NCBI RefSeq assembly: GCF_002911695.1
Contig: NZ_PQBS01000040.1
Coordinates: 1 to 64,000 of the forward strand
From: Gracilimonas amylolytica
GTDB taxonomy: Bacteria; Bacteroidota; Rhodothermia; Balneolales; Balneolaceae
Direction: 5' to 3'
Length of the DNA stretch: 64,000 nucleotides
Position numbers and translations under genes: made by a program. Positions 46,728 through 55,504 of the stretch are shown one piece after another (position 1 is the stretch's first letter; the number at the start of each line of letters is the position of its first letter). The notes beneath the pieces are model-generated. The model did no database searches, was not told where the DNA came from, and saw only the letters and a list, made by a program, of their open reading frames with translations.

Positions 46728-49700
46728 ATGTTAGATAAAATCGGTAAAGTTATTACCAAGATATTTGGCTCAAAGAGCGAAAAGGATATCAAAAAAATTC
46801 AGCCCATCGTAGATCAGATCAAGTCCTATGAAGATCAGATCAAACAACTTTCTGATGATGAATTAAAGGGTAAAACAGAGGAATTCAAGCAAAAGATACA
46901 GAATGCCACCGCCGAGACCGTGGCTGAAATTGAGGAGATCAAATCCCAACTTGATGATCTTGAAAATCTCTCCCCGACGGAGCACCGCGAAATGGCGGAA
47001 TACCTGGATGAACTTGAAGAGAAAGAGCTCGAAATTATTGAGGAGGTATTGGATGAGATCCTCCCGGAAGCCTTTGCCGTTTTAAAGGATACCTGCCGTC
47101 GATTTGTCGGAAAATCCTGGAAAGTAGGTGGAAATGAGATCACCTGGGAAATGGTTCCCTACGATGTGCAGCTTATTGGTGCCATCGTTCTCCATCAGGG
47201 ACGTATTGCTGAGATGAAAACCGGTGAGGGTAAAACGCTGGTTGCTATCTTCCCGGCCTACCTGAATGCCCTGGCCGGAAAAGGCGTACACGTTGTGACG
47301 GTAAATAACTACCTGGCGATGCGTGATGCCGAATGGAATGAACCGATCTTTAATTTCCATGGCCTGCATGTAGATTGTATCGACCGTTACCAGCCAAGCT
47401 CTGATCAGCGCCGGGAAGCTTACAAAGCCGATATTACATATGGAACCAACAACGAATTTGGTTTCGATTATCTGCGTGATAACATGGTGATCGAGGAAGA
47501 GCAGCTTGTGCAGCGCGAACACCATTATACCATCATTGATGAGGTTGACTCTATTCTGATCGATGAGGCCCGAACCCCGCTTATTATTTCAGGTCCGGTT
47601 CCACAGGGAAATAAATCAGACAAATATGTGGAGATGAAACCCCGGGTAGAATCTCTGGTTCAGGCTCAGAAGAAGCTGGTTGCCAATCTTGTGAAGGAAG
47701 GGAAGGAATTACTGGAGAAAGGAGACGAGGAAAAAGCAGGTCTTGCCCTGTTCAGAGCGGTTCGCGGGTTTCCGAAGAACACACAGCTCCGAAAAATGCA
47801 GCAGGACCCCAAGATCCAGAAGCTGATACAGAGAACAGAGTCATTTTATCTGCAGGATAATGCCAAGAATATGCCGGTGGTGGATGAGTACCTGTACTAC
47901 GCGGTAGACCCTAAAATGAATTCCATTGAGATGACTGAACAGGGTCGTGAGTTCATTACCAAAAAAGGTGAGGATGAAGACTTTTTCATTATTCCGGATC
48001 TGGGTGAGGAAACAGCGATCATTGAAAAAGAGATCGATAAGCTTGAAGAAGAAAAGCTTGAAGAGATCAAAAATAACGATGAATTCAGCGATGAGTATAA
48101 AGAGAAGAAAGTTGAGGAAGCTAAGCAGGAGATCCGGCAGGAGCGTGAACGCCGTTTCAATGAACTGCACCGGAAATTTGCTGAGAAAGGTGACCGTATT
48201 CACACCGTCAATCAGCTGCTGAAAGCGTATACCAATTTTGAGCGGGAAGAGGAATACATTGTTCAGGATGGCAAAGTTCAGATCGTTGATGAGCACACCG
48301 GCCGTGTACTTTCCGGCCGCCGTTACTCCGATGGCTTACATCAGGCTATAGAAGCTAAAGAGCAGGTAAAAGTTGAGGCTTCAACTCAGACCTATGCTAC
48401 CATCACCCTGCAGAATTATTTCAGGATGTACCACAAACTTGCCGGTATGACGGGTACTGCTGAAACTGAAGAAGGAGAATTCAACGAGATCTATGAACTC
48501 GATGTGGTGGTGATCCCAACTAACAAACCTATTGCCCGGGATGACAAAGAGGATCTTGTATTCAAGACCAAGCGTGAGAAATTTAACGCGGCAATTCAAA
48601 AGATCGAGGAATATCACAAAAAAGGACAGCCCGTACTGGTAGGTACCACAAGCGTGGATGTGTCTGAAACGATGAGCCGAATGCTGAAACGTGCCGGCAT
48701 CCCTCACAATGTGTTGAACGCCAAACAACACGCCCGTGAAAGTGAGATCGTTAAACAAGCCGGTGAAAAAGGAGCTGTTACCGTTGCCACCAACATGGCG
48801 GGCCGTGGTACGGATATCAAACTGGCAAAAGGGGTGAAAGAAATCGGTGGGCTGGCCATTCTTGGTACTGAACGACACGAATCTCGCCGTATTGACCTTC
48901 AGTTGCGAGGACGTGCCGGACGTCAGGGTGACCCGGGTGAGACCCAATTCTACGTGTCTCTCGAAGATGACCTTATGGCCCTGTTCATGTCAGACCGTGT
49001 GGCTAATGTGATGGATAAACTGAGCTTTGAAGAAGGTGAGGTGATCACCCATCCATGGATCACCAAATCACTCGAACGGGCACAGTCGAAAGTTGAGCAA
49101 AATAACTTTAGCATCAGGAAACGTCAGCTGGAATATGATGATGTACTGAACAATCAGCGTAATGTGATCTATGCTCGCCGTAAACATGCCCTTTCCGGAG
49201 ATCAGCTGAGAACTGACATCCTCGATATGCTTGATGACCTGATCGAAAACCTGGTTGAGGAGCACGTAGCTGCCGGTGATTATGATGGGTTGCACGAAAA
49301 TATCCTTCGCAATCTCGCAGTAGATGTCGATTACGATCGTGAGGAATGGGCTAAAATGAACGAAGTGGAATTAAAAGACCACATCGTTAACAAAGCCCTT
49401 GAAAACTATCGCAAGAAGGAAGAGCGAATTGCAAGGCCATTGTACGAGGTCATGAAACGCATCAATGAAGCAAATCCTGAAAACAGACCCGACAAAGTTC
49501 AGGTGGTTTTCACGGATGGAATTCGTCGCATGCGCATAGTGGTGGATGTGGAAAATGCTCTTAAAAATGAAGGACGTGAAGTTGCACGTTCACTCGAAAA
49601 AAGCTCTATCCTTTCCATTATTGATCAGAAATGGATGGAACATCTGCGTGAACTTGACTCTGTTAAAGAAGGTATCGGACTTCGTTCATTTGCACAGAAA

Positions 49701-50114
49701 GATCCACTGCTTGAGTATAAACGAGAAGCTTTTGATATGTTCAAAATGCTGCTTGATGAGATCAACAAAGAAGCTATTTCCGTTATCTGGAAATCGGTGC
49801 CGGAAGTGCAAGCGGAAGAAAAGGGACTACAGCAGGCTCAGAAACAGAAGTCGAGGTACGATACATCGGCCATGGAGACACAACACTCAGACTCAACGGG
49901 CATGGGACTCAAAGCCCCCGCTCAGCAGTCGGGTGGTGGACAGCAGCCACAAGGTGGCAATGCCAAGCGCCAACCGGTTGAAGTGGAAGATGAACCCGGC
50001 CGTAACGATTATGTAACTGTTCAGAATATCAACACCAACGAAACCAAAAAAGTGAAATGGAAATATGCCAAACGCATGGTGGATGAAGAAGGCTGGGTAG
50101 TGGTTGAAAAATAA
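46728..50114 (+). CDS. secA: Protein translocase subunit SecA, long form
   Basis: ATPase motor of the Sec pathway, peripheral on the inner membrane. 1128 residues against about 900 in E. coli. Walker A is TGEGKT (about 164-170), Walker B/DEAD region is IIDEVDSILIDEARTPLIISGP, and the second nucleotide domain has TNMAGRGTDIKL and QLRGRAGRQGDPG. Extra length includes a charged helical insert around residues 310-480 within the pre-protein cross-linking region, as in Bacteroidota. The C-terminus after GRND lacks the Cys-rich SEC-C zinc motif of E. coli SecA and ends EEGWVVVEK. Stands alone, with ppgK 99 bp downstream. Confidence 0.99.
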   Translation: MLDKIGKVITKIFGSKSEKDIKKIQPIVDQIKSYEDQIKQLSDDELKGKTEEFKQKIQNATAETVAEIEEIKSQLDDLENLSPTEHREMAEYLDELEEKELEIIEEVLDEILPEAFAVLKDTCRRFVGKSWKVGGNEITWEMVPYDVQLIGAIVLHQGRIAEMKTGEGKTLVAIFPAYLNALAGKGVHVVTVNNYLAMRDAEWNEPIFNFHGLHVDCIDRYQPSSDQRREAYKADITYGTNNEFGFDYLRDNMVIEEEQLVQREHHYTIIDEVDSILIDEARTPLIISGPVPQGNKSDKYVEMKPRVESLVQAQKKLVANLVKEGKELLEKGDEEKAGLALFRAVRGFPKNTQLRKMQQDPKIQKLIQRTESFYLQDNAKNMPVVDEYLYYAVDPKMNSIEMTEQGREFITKKGEDEDFFIIPDLGEETAIIEKEIDKLEEEKLEEIKNNDEFSDEYKEKKVEEAKQEIRQERERRFNELHRKFAEKGDRIHTVNQLLKAYTNFEREEEYIVQDGKVQIVDEHTGRVLSGRRYSDGLHQAIEAKEQVKVEASTQTYATITLQNYFRMYHKLAGMTGTAETEEGEFNEIYELDVVVIPTNKPIARDDKEDLVFKTKREKFNAAIQKIEEYHKKGQPVLVGTTSVDVSETMSRMLKRAGIPHNVLNAKQHARESEIVKQAGEKGAVTVATNMAGRGTDIKLAKGVKEIGGLAILGTERHESRRIDLQLRGRAGRQGDPGETQFYVSLEDDLMALFMSDRVANVMDKLSFEEGEVITHPWITKSLERAQSKVEQNNFSIRKRQLEYDDVLNNQRNVIYARRKHALSGDQLRTDILDMLDDLIENLVEEHVAAGDYDGLHENILRNLAVDVDYDREEWAKMNEVELKDHIVNKALENYRKKEERIARPLYEVMKRINEANPENRPDKVQVVFTDGIRRMRIVVDVENALKNEGREVARSLEKSSILSIIDQKWMEHLRELDSVKEGIGLRSFAQKDPLLEYKREAFDMFKMLLDEINKEAISVIWKSVPEVQAEEKGLQQAQKQKSRYDTSAMETQHSDSTGMGLKAPAQQSGGGQQPQGGNAKRQPVEVEDEPGRNDYVTVQNINTNETKKVKWKYAKRMVDEEGWVVVEK

Positions 50115-50213
50115 ATATGACCACACCCTTTATCTCTGAATGCGCTATTGGCAGTACGCTATGTACCTAATTAATTTTTCACTATGTTTGGTGCGAATTA
50201 AATTCATACTTAC

Positions 50214-50975
50214 GTGGAAGTTTTAGGAATAGACATTGGCAGTTACGGCATCAAAGGAGCGATCGTTGACACCGAAAAAGGTGAGATCGTTTCAAAGAAG
50301 AGAACCACTGACAAAATTGAGGATACGCGTCCCCATAAACTGATCTCCAAACTCCACAAGGTCGTCAAAAAGTTTGATTGGAACGGCCCGATAGGATGTG
50401 CATTTCCGGCTGCCACCAGCCGTGGCATTGTACTTTCAACCACAAGAATGGATCAGGGTTGGGTTGATGCCGATGCCGATCACCTCTTTTCCGAGATAAC
50501 CGGCTGTAACGTCAGTGTAATAAACGATACGGATGCCACCGGTCTTGCTGAAATGAAGTTTGGCGTCGGGAAAGGCCAGCGAGGCACCGTCATTGTGTTA
50601 TCTGTTGGAACCGGTATTGGATCGTCCATTTTTGTAGATGGCATTCTGGTTCCCAATACCGAACTCGGTCAGATCGAGATCAAGGGCATCAGCATTGAAG
50701 AACGGGCATCCAATAAGGTCAGAAAAGAAGAAGGTATCCGAAAAAAGACCTGGGGAAAGAGACTGCAGCTGGTACTGGAACATTATGAACACCTGTTCCA
50801 TCCCGACCTGTTCATACTTGGCGGGCAACTGAGTAAGAAAGCTGACAAGACCTTTCCTTACATCAAGATCAAAACGAAATTCAAGGCCGCCAGCCTTCTC
50901 AATAATGCCAGTATTGTGGGCGCGGCCTACTATGCAGCCTCGGTTCAAATTAAGAACAAGGAATTTTACCGCTGA
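50214..50975 (+). CDS. ppgK: Polyphosphate glucokinase (ROK family)
   Basis: Phosphorylates glucose to glucose 6-phosphate using polyphosphate (often also ATP). 253 residues starting at GTG. N-terminal phosphate-binding GIDIGSYGIKGAIVD, the sugar site CAFPAATSRGI, catalytic Asp in INDTDATGLAEM and LSVGTGIGSSIFVDG match PPGK; TELGQIEIKG fits the family's glucose site. It ends at the same TGATCA palindrome as the convergent VOC gene. Dependence on polyphosphate is family knowledge. Confidence 0.9.
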   Translation: MEVLGIDIGSYGIKGAIVDTEKGEIVSKKRTTDKIEDTRPHKLISKLHKVVKKFDWNGPIGCAFPAATSRGIVLSTTRMDQGWVDADADHLFSEITGCNVSVINDTDATGLAEMKFGVGKGQRGTVIVLSVGTGIGSSIFVDGILVPNTELGQIEIKGISIEERASNKVRKEEGIRKKTWGKRLQLVLEHYEHLFHPDLFILGGQLSKKADKTFPYIKIKTKFKAASLLNNASIVGAAYYAASVQIKNKEFYR

Positions 50976-51353
50976 TCAGTTGTTTGAGTGCAACGCGATC
51001 CGGTTCCCCTCACTATCTATGATAACCGCCATATAGCCGTTATCCTCTGTGATCAATCTTTTAGGAATCAAGATCTTACCTCCTGCCTCTTCCACTCTAT
51101 CTAAAACGGTTTGAACGTCAGGGTTTGCATTCAGGTACAACAGTGGGCCCATACTGTCGCTGGGTTTGTACATGTCTTCATATTGGATCAATGCCCCATT
51201 TACCGTCCCACTTACTGCCGGGAAGAGCACCATACTCAAACCATCTCCGATATTGAGATCAAACATTTCGAAATCGAAGATCCCCTCGTAAAACTTCCTT
51301 GCTCGATCGATATCGCTGGCAGGAATCTCAAACCAGTTTATTGCATTTTTCAT
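50976..51353 (-). CDS. VOC/glyoxalase-fold protein
   Basis: 125 residues, one vicinal-oxygen-chelate unit pair: AINWFEIPASDIDRARKFYEGIFDFEM at the N-terminus and DSEGNRIALHSNN at the end. This small subtype lacks the usual full set of His and Glu metal ligands at standard places, so enzymatic activity is uncertain. Divergence from a MarR gene is not seen (both on minus strand); 41 bp separate it from marR upstream, so cotranscription is likely. Confidence 0.87.
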   Translation of the reverse strand: MKNAINWFEIPASDIDRARKFYEGIFDFEMFDLNIGDGLSMVLFPAVSGTVNGALIQYEDMYKPSDSMGPLLYLNANPDVQTVLDRVEEAGGKILIPKRLITEDNGYMAVIIDSEGNRIALHSNN

Positions 51354-51394
51354 AAGACCTTAAATTATGTTGAGGTATTCTAACTGCTTTACAG

Positions 51395-51838
51395 TTAGTC
51401 TCTTAGTTTACTCAAAAGTCGGTTTAATTCCTCAGCCTCATCTGCATTAAGCTTTTCGAACCGTTCATCCAGGCTTGACATTCTATCCTCGATCTGTGCC
51501 AACAAACGGAGTCCCTCATACTTAATGTAAACCTGAACTAATCTACCATCATCCGGATCCTTTCTCTTCCTGACTAGATCTTTCTCGATCAACCTGTCAA
51601 CCAAACGAGAGGTATCCGATCGTTTATCAACCATCAATGTTTGGATCTCTTTTGTGGAAAGCGGTTCGTTATTTGCTGCTTTAAGGATCTGGAGAATTGA
51701 AAGCTGCTGTCGGGTGATCTCAAATTCATCCAGAAAATCTTTTACCTGATTTCGCATCCAAACTTCGGTTTCCCGGATGTTATTTCGTAGTTCTTGCCAA
51801 ACAGAAAGGTCTGTTGCCTGAAGGGTATTAGTACTCAT
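51395..51838 (-). CDS. MarR family transcriptional regulator
   Basis: 147 residues with a winged helix-turn-helix: FEITRQQLSILQILKAANNEPLSTKEIQTLM, then the recognition region VDKRSDTSRLVDRLIEKDLVRKRKDPDDGRLVQVYI, which is the MarR signature. Dimer helices flank it. It may control the VOC gene downstream, and possibly others. A link to the mhqO/mhqD-like genes (MhqR is a MarR protein) is possible but not shown. Confidence 0.93.
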   Translation of the reverse strand: MSTNTLQATDLSVWQELRNNIRETEVWMRNQVKDFLDEFEITRQQLSILQILKAANNEPLSTKEIQTLMVDKRSDTSRLVDRLIEKDLVRKRKDPDDGRLVQVYIKYEGLRLLAQIEDRMSSLDERFEKLNADEAEELNRLLSKLRD

Positions 51839-51938
51839 GATCGCTTATTTTGCAGATGATATAATTTGTCAGCAAATATAATGTACCAACATCAATGTTC
51901 AAACTAATATAAGAAATGAAGTTTTTCTCAAACCCGGA

Positions 51939-52271
51939 TCAGCCAACACAGTTTACGCATCGCGTAGTATGAGGCATGTATTCAAGCCTCCCAAAAGGGA
52001 TCTCATTTCCGCACCTGGTGCAAATACCAAAATTTTCTTTTTCTGAGTTTTCAAGGGCCCTTTTGAGTTTCTTTAACTCTTGTTCTTTCTCCCTCAATGC
52101 AGATTCATTGATGGATCTGTTATTAATGGCATCCATCCTTGATACTCTGCCTATGGAAGCATCCAAAGGAATGGGTTTAACAAGCTCTTTGAGCTCTTTG
52201 ATCTCTCCTTTTGTTTCTTGAATTCGGGAAACAATGATCTCTTTCAGTTTTTTCTTTTCTTCAGCTTTCAT
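51939..52271 (-). CDS. DksA/TraR-type zinc-finger protein
   Basis: 110 residues: N-terminal coiled coil rich in Lys and Glu, then a C4 zinc finger with Cys84, Cys87, Cys105 and Cys108 (ICTRCGNEIPFGRLEYMP...RCVNC). Such proteins enter the RNA polymerase secondary channel with ppGpp. It is shorter than DksA and lacks the two acidic tip residues in an obvious DxxDxA form. It follows the GT2 gene by 61 bp on the same strand, so it may be the last gene of the exopolysaccharide operon or an independent unit. Confidence 0.87.
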   Translation of the reverse strand: MKAEEKKKLKEIIVSRIQETKGEIKELKELVKPIPLDASIGRVSRMDAINNRSINESALREKEQELKKLKRALENSEKENFGICTRCGNEIPFGRLEYMPHTTRCVNCVG

Positions 52272-52332
52272 AGGTAAAAGGTAAAAATGGTCTGGCCTAC
52301 TGCCAAATCTTTACAAAAGGCTTCAAATTGAC

Positions 52333-53661
52333 CTAACTACCCGTTTTACTGAAAACCCGTTCAATATTCTTTTCAAGTATCTTAGCCTGTGCAGATGTTT
52401 TGAGAGGATTCCAGTTATCGCTAAAGGAGTCCTTAAAGAATAATTCTTTCAGATAAGCTGCTGTTCGGATAAAACGCATATAATAGCCGGTATAAAAAAC
52501 CATGCCCGGTAAATATGCCAGATATTTCAGTTTTCGTTTCCAATCTCTTGAAAGGATCAATACCACTACGTATTGCAGAAATTTTGAGGTACTGTACAGC
52601 ATGATACCTGCCACCAACACATAGAGGATCTCCTGATTAAAGTTTACGATGATATCGATCATGTAGATGTACCAGAAGAAATTGAGGATGAAATTGAAAA
52701 AGATATTCTCAGCTACCGTTAAAAAATTTCTTAGGTCGAAGGTCTCAAATGGCATAAAAAGATTGTTGTGCTTTCTGAGCCTGAAACGTACCAACGACCG
52801 GCTCCAGCGCATGCGTTGCTTAGCCAATGAAATGAATGACTCCGGTACCGTGGTAAAAATAGTAGCTTTAGGCTCAAAGTGAACCCTGTAGCCCAGTTTT
52901 CTGATCTTGATCGTGATGTCGCCATCCAGACCGGGACCAATATCCCAGCCATGCACCTTATCAAGGGCTTCTTTACGGAATGCCCCGAATGCGCCGGAAA
53001 CGATCCTTAAAATTCCCAGAGATGAGGTCACCATACGCCCTACCATGATGAATATATTGTACTCGATCTGCTGAAAGGTAGTACTCAAATTCACGTCCGG
53101 ATTTCGCACTTCCAGATTACCTCCAACTGCTCCGATCTTCGAATCCATATAAAATGGGATCATGATCTCTTCGATCGCATCATACCGCAAACTGCTGTCA
53201 GCATCCAGGTGAACTATGAACTCTCCCGTGGCATAACGAAGTGCTGTGTTTGCAGCTGACGCTTTACCTCCCCGTACCGTATTCGATATGAACTTATCAA
53301 TGCGCCCCTGTTTTTCAAGATGACGGCCGATCACTGTCGAATGATCATCAGATCCATCATCCACAATTATGATCTCAAAATTACGGTAGGTCTGCTCTTC
53401 AAGGGATTCCACCAGTCGCTCAAAATTCTCTCCTTCATTCTTACCCGGCACGATCACCGAGATAAAAGGCTTGGCGGAAAGAAAATCTTCCCGGGCTTCC
53501 TGATAATCTTTTTCAGCAAACTTTCCCTTGATCCAATAAACCAACAGCATAGAGTAATCCATCACAATAAAGCGGGGAAATTCAAACAGAATAAAGAACC
53601 AGAAGACCCTGAAAAATCCGCTGACTCCCTCCATACTCCAATATGTGACAAAATCTACCAT
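52333..53661 (-). CDS. Membrane GT2 processive polysaccharide synthase
   Basis: 442 residues. Two N-terminal hydrophobic segments, then a family 2 glycosyltransferase domain with UDP-sugar site VDDGSDD (Asp101-102), DAD motif at 153-155, the base region LDGD (Asp248) and QRMRW (282-286), the Q-x-x-R-W signature of processive synthases. At least three further TM helices follow. The architecture matches PgaC, hyaluronan and cellulose synthases. It has no PilZ domain. It is preceded by the receiver/zinc protein by 5 bp, so it is the catalytic gene of the 52333-58643 operon. Confidence 0.92.
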   Translation of the reverse strand: MVDFVTYWSMEGVSGFFRVFWFFILFEFPRFIVMDYSMLLVYWIKGKFAEKDYQEAREDFLSAKPFISVIVPGKNEGENFERLVESLEEQTYRNFEIIIVDDGSDDHSTVIGRHLEKQGRIDKFISNTVRGGKASAANTALRYATGEFIVHLDADSSLRYDAIEEIMIPFYMDSKIGAVGGNLEVRNPDVNLSTTFQQIEYNIFIMVGRMVTSSLGILRIVSGAFGAFRKEALDKVHGWDIGPGLDGDITIKIRKLGYRVHFEPKATIFTTVPESFISLAKQRMRWSRSLVRFRLRKHNNLFMPFETFDLRNFLTVAENIFFNFILNFFWYIYMIDIIVNFNQEILYVLVAGIMLYSTSKFLQYVVVLILSRDWKRKLKYLAYLPGMVFYTGYYMRFIRTAAYLKELFFKDSFSDNWNPLKTSAQAKILEKNIERVFSKTGS

Positions 53662-53666
53662 GCGGG

Positions 53667-55118
53667 TTATTCTACATTGTTAAATGAAGACATTAACTGC
53701 TTCAGGTGAAACTGGGGTTCTTTTTGTTCTTCGATCAGCATCAGGGCTTCCTCAAAGGTCACTTCAAAGTCATCAAAGTTGTCCCTGATCAATTCTGCCA
53801 ACCGATCTTTATACTTTGTCAGCAATGCCTGTGATTCTTCCACACCTTTTTCTGTAAAAAGAAACAGAGTTGTGATCCGGTCTTTAAAGATCACCGCATC
53901 TGAAGAATGAAGTTCACGGTTCAGCATTTCAAATAATTCTATGATCAGATCCTTTTGTCCTTTTTCACCGATTCCCTGATACAGATCAGTCAAATTCGAG
54001 AATTGCAGTGCCGCAACAGTGCTGTCGAAATTAGCCACCTTCTTACGTCCGATCTCATTTTTAAGCAACCTGATAAAATATTCGTCATTGATGATGTCAT
54101 TGAGCTCATCAAAACCCTTCAGGTTTATGTTATACTTACCGGTTGCGGCATCCCGGCCCAACTTGGTCAGTTTATACTTTTTGACTTTACGCTTCACCAG
54201 CCGTTCCACCCTTGTATCCGCACCACAATCGTGGCATTTGGCTTTAATGTGCGGATCCTGAAATTCGTGATCGCACTGCTGACAACTGTACATGACCGAT
54301 GGTTTATCGTAATCTACCCCGATGTGCTTCAAAATGCGTTTACACTTTGGGCACTCCATGATATCCGAAGATTCTGATTTCACAAAATCTGATACCGGTC
54401 CCACATAGGCGCACGGAAAATGATGCACCAGGTCTTCGATATGCAGATGGGAGGACTGACATTTGGGGCATGCTTCCCTGAAATGCAGTAACCCGTTATA
54501 ACAGCTGTTGCATGAATAGATGTAATCGACAAATTCACCCGTTAACAGCCCTTCCTTTTCAGCAGAATCCAGAATATCCAGAGCTATGAACTCATTCTCA
54601 TAATCCAGATTGATCGTCAAAAGGGGATAGGTATATCCCAGTTTGGAAGTTCGGCTTGGCACCGGTACAAGATCCTTATTTCGGCTATGGGCAAGCTGCA
54701 GTGCCTTACGCAATAACACATTCTCAGTCGAAGAAGACTGGCCTTCACTTTTTAATCGCTCAATGGCTCTTGACACTGATTTTCTGAACCGAATGGCTGA
54801 AAATGGCTTAAGCAGGTAATCCGTGATCCCGTACTCAAATGCCTGAAGAGCATAATCCTCATCCCCGGTCATGAGAATGATCTGCATGTCTTCCTTAATT
54901 TCAATTTCATCCAGGAATTCAAAGCCGCTCATGTCAGGCATGTGTATATCGAGGAACAGAATGTCGATATCATAACGATTATACATTTCAATGGCTTCTG
55001 CACCGTTACTCGCCATACCCACCGGATTCAGGCGGCGATCCGCTTTCTGCACCATGTGAAATGCTACTGTTTGAAAAGCGGCATCGTCCTCAACGATCAA
55101 ACAATTAATTTTCTTCAT
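53667..55118 (-). CDS. Response regulator with zinc-ribbon and degenerate GGDEF-like parts (TackOD1-like)
   Basis: 483 residues. Receiver domain 1-125: acidic pair D11/D12, phosphoacceptor D57 (FLDIHMPDMSG), T84 and K104. The middle 200-300 holds five CxxC pairs (203/206, 217/220, 256/259, 279/282, 295/298), a multi-zinc-ribbon output that I believe corresponds to the TackOD1 domain type. The last ~140 residues have the strand-helix order of a GGDEF domain (FDSTVAALQFSNLTDLYQ ... LIIELFEMLNRELHSSDAVI) but the GGDEF loop reads FKDRIT, so cyclase activity is improbable. It probably passes a phosphorylation signal to the synthase by protein contact. Confidence 0.85.
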   Translation of the reverse strand: MKKINCLIVEDDAAFQTVAFHMVQKADRRLNPVGMASNGAEAIEMYNRYDIDILFLDIHMPDMSGFEFLDEIEIKEDMQIILMTGDEDYALQAFEYGITDYLLKPFSAIRFRKSVSRAIERLKSEGQSSSTENVLLRKALQLAHSRNKDLVPVPSRTSKLGYTYPLLTINLDYENEFIALDILDSAEKEGLLTGEFVDYIYSCNSCYNGLLHFREACPKCQSSHLHIEDLVHHFPCAYVGPVSDFVKSESSDIMECPKCKRILKHIGVDYDKPSVMYSCQQCDHEFQDPHIKAKCHDCGADTRVERLVKRKVKKYKLTKLGRDAATGKYNINLKGFDELNDIINDEYFIRLLKNEIGRKKVANFDSTVAALQFSNLTDLYQGIGEKGQKDLIIELFEMLNRELHSSDAVIFKDRITTLFLFTEKGVEESQALLTKYKDRLAELIRDNFDDFEVTFEEALMLIEEQKEPQFHLKQLMSSFNNVE

Positions 55119-55144
55119 ATAAAACCTGCCTGAAACTACTTCGC

Positions 55145-55504
55145 TTAAATTCTTTTTCGGATGATATCGGTGGTCTCAGCAATGCCACTCAAATTGTTGA
55201 GCCTTTCAAGGGTTCCATCCACCATTTCTGATAGATCTTTAGAGTAATCCCCATAACTTTTGTATAAAAAGAGAGGCATCAGATATACCTGTTCCTCATC
55301 ATGAGAACGGATGGTCTTGATCATTTCAAAAGTGAAGGTTTGCCGGGTGTACTCGATAATGAGACCCGAATAATCCTTGATCAACTCAGCCCTCACCGGT
55401 TCCTGATCACTGATCTTAAGAAACTTAAAATCACCGACCTCAAACACTCTTTTGTCTTCAAGTCCTTCGTTATCTTCGTCTATAAAAAAATCGTCGATTG
55501 CCAT
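55145..55504 (-). CDS. Small receiver-like protein (possible pseudo-receiver)
   Basis: 119 residues with no recognised family. The middle reads like a receiver fold without its phosphorylation site: DYSGLIIEYTRQTFTFEMIKTIRSHDEEQVYLMPLFLYKSYGD, where a strand plus IR helix plus M-P-L strand imitates the D-to-K half of REC, but the usual Asp is replaced. Glu/Asp-rich N-terminus. Its start shares one base with the HlyD gene's stop (TAATG), so it is coupled within the operon. Confidence 0.6.
   Translation of the reverse strand: MAIDDFFIDEDNEGLEDKRVFEVGDFKFLKISDQEPVRAELIKDYSGLIIEYTRQTFTFEMIKTIRSHDEEQVYLMPLFLYKSYGDYSKDLSEMVDGTLERLNNLSGIAETTDIIRKRI

Noticed and set aside
51395-51838. Naming the MarR protein MhqR
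   Set aside because: It is not beside the mhqO-like gene and MarR sequences are too similar to tell apart by eye.
53667-55118. Active diguanylate cyclase
   Set aside because: The GGDEF loop and the metal-binding Asp residues are not present, so I do not call it an enzyme.
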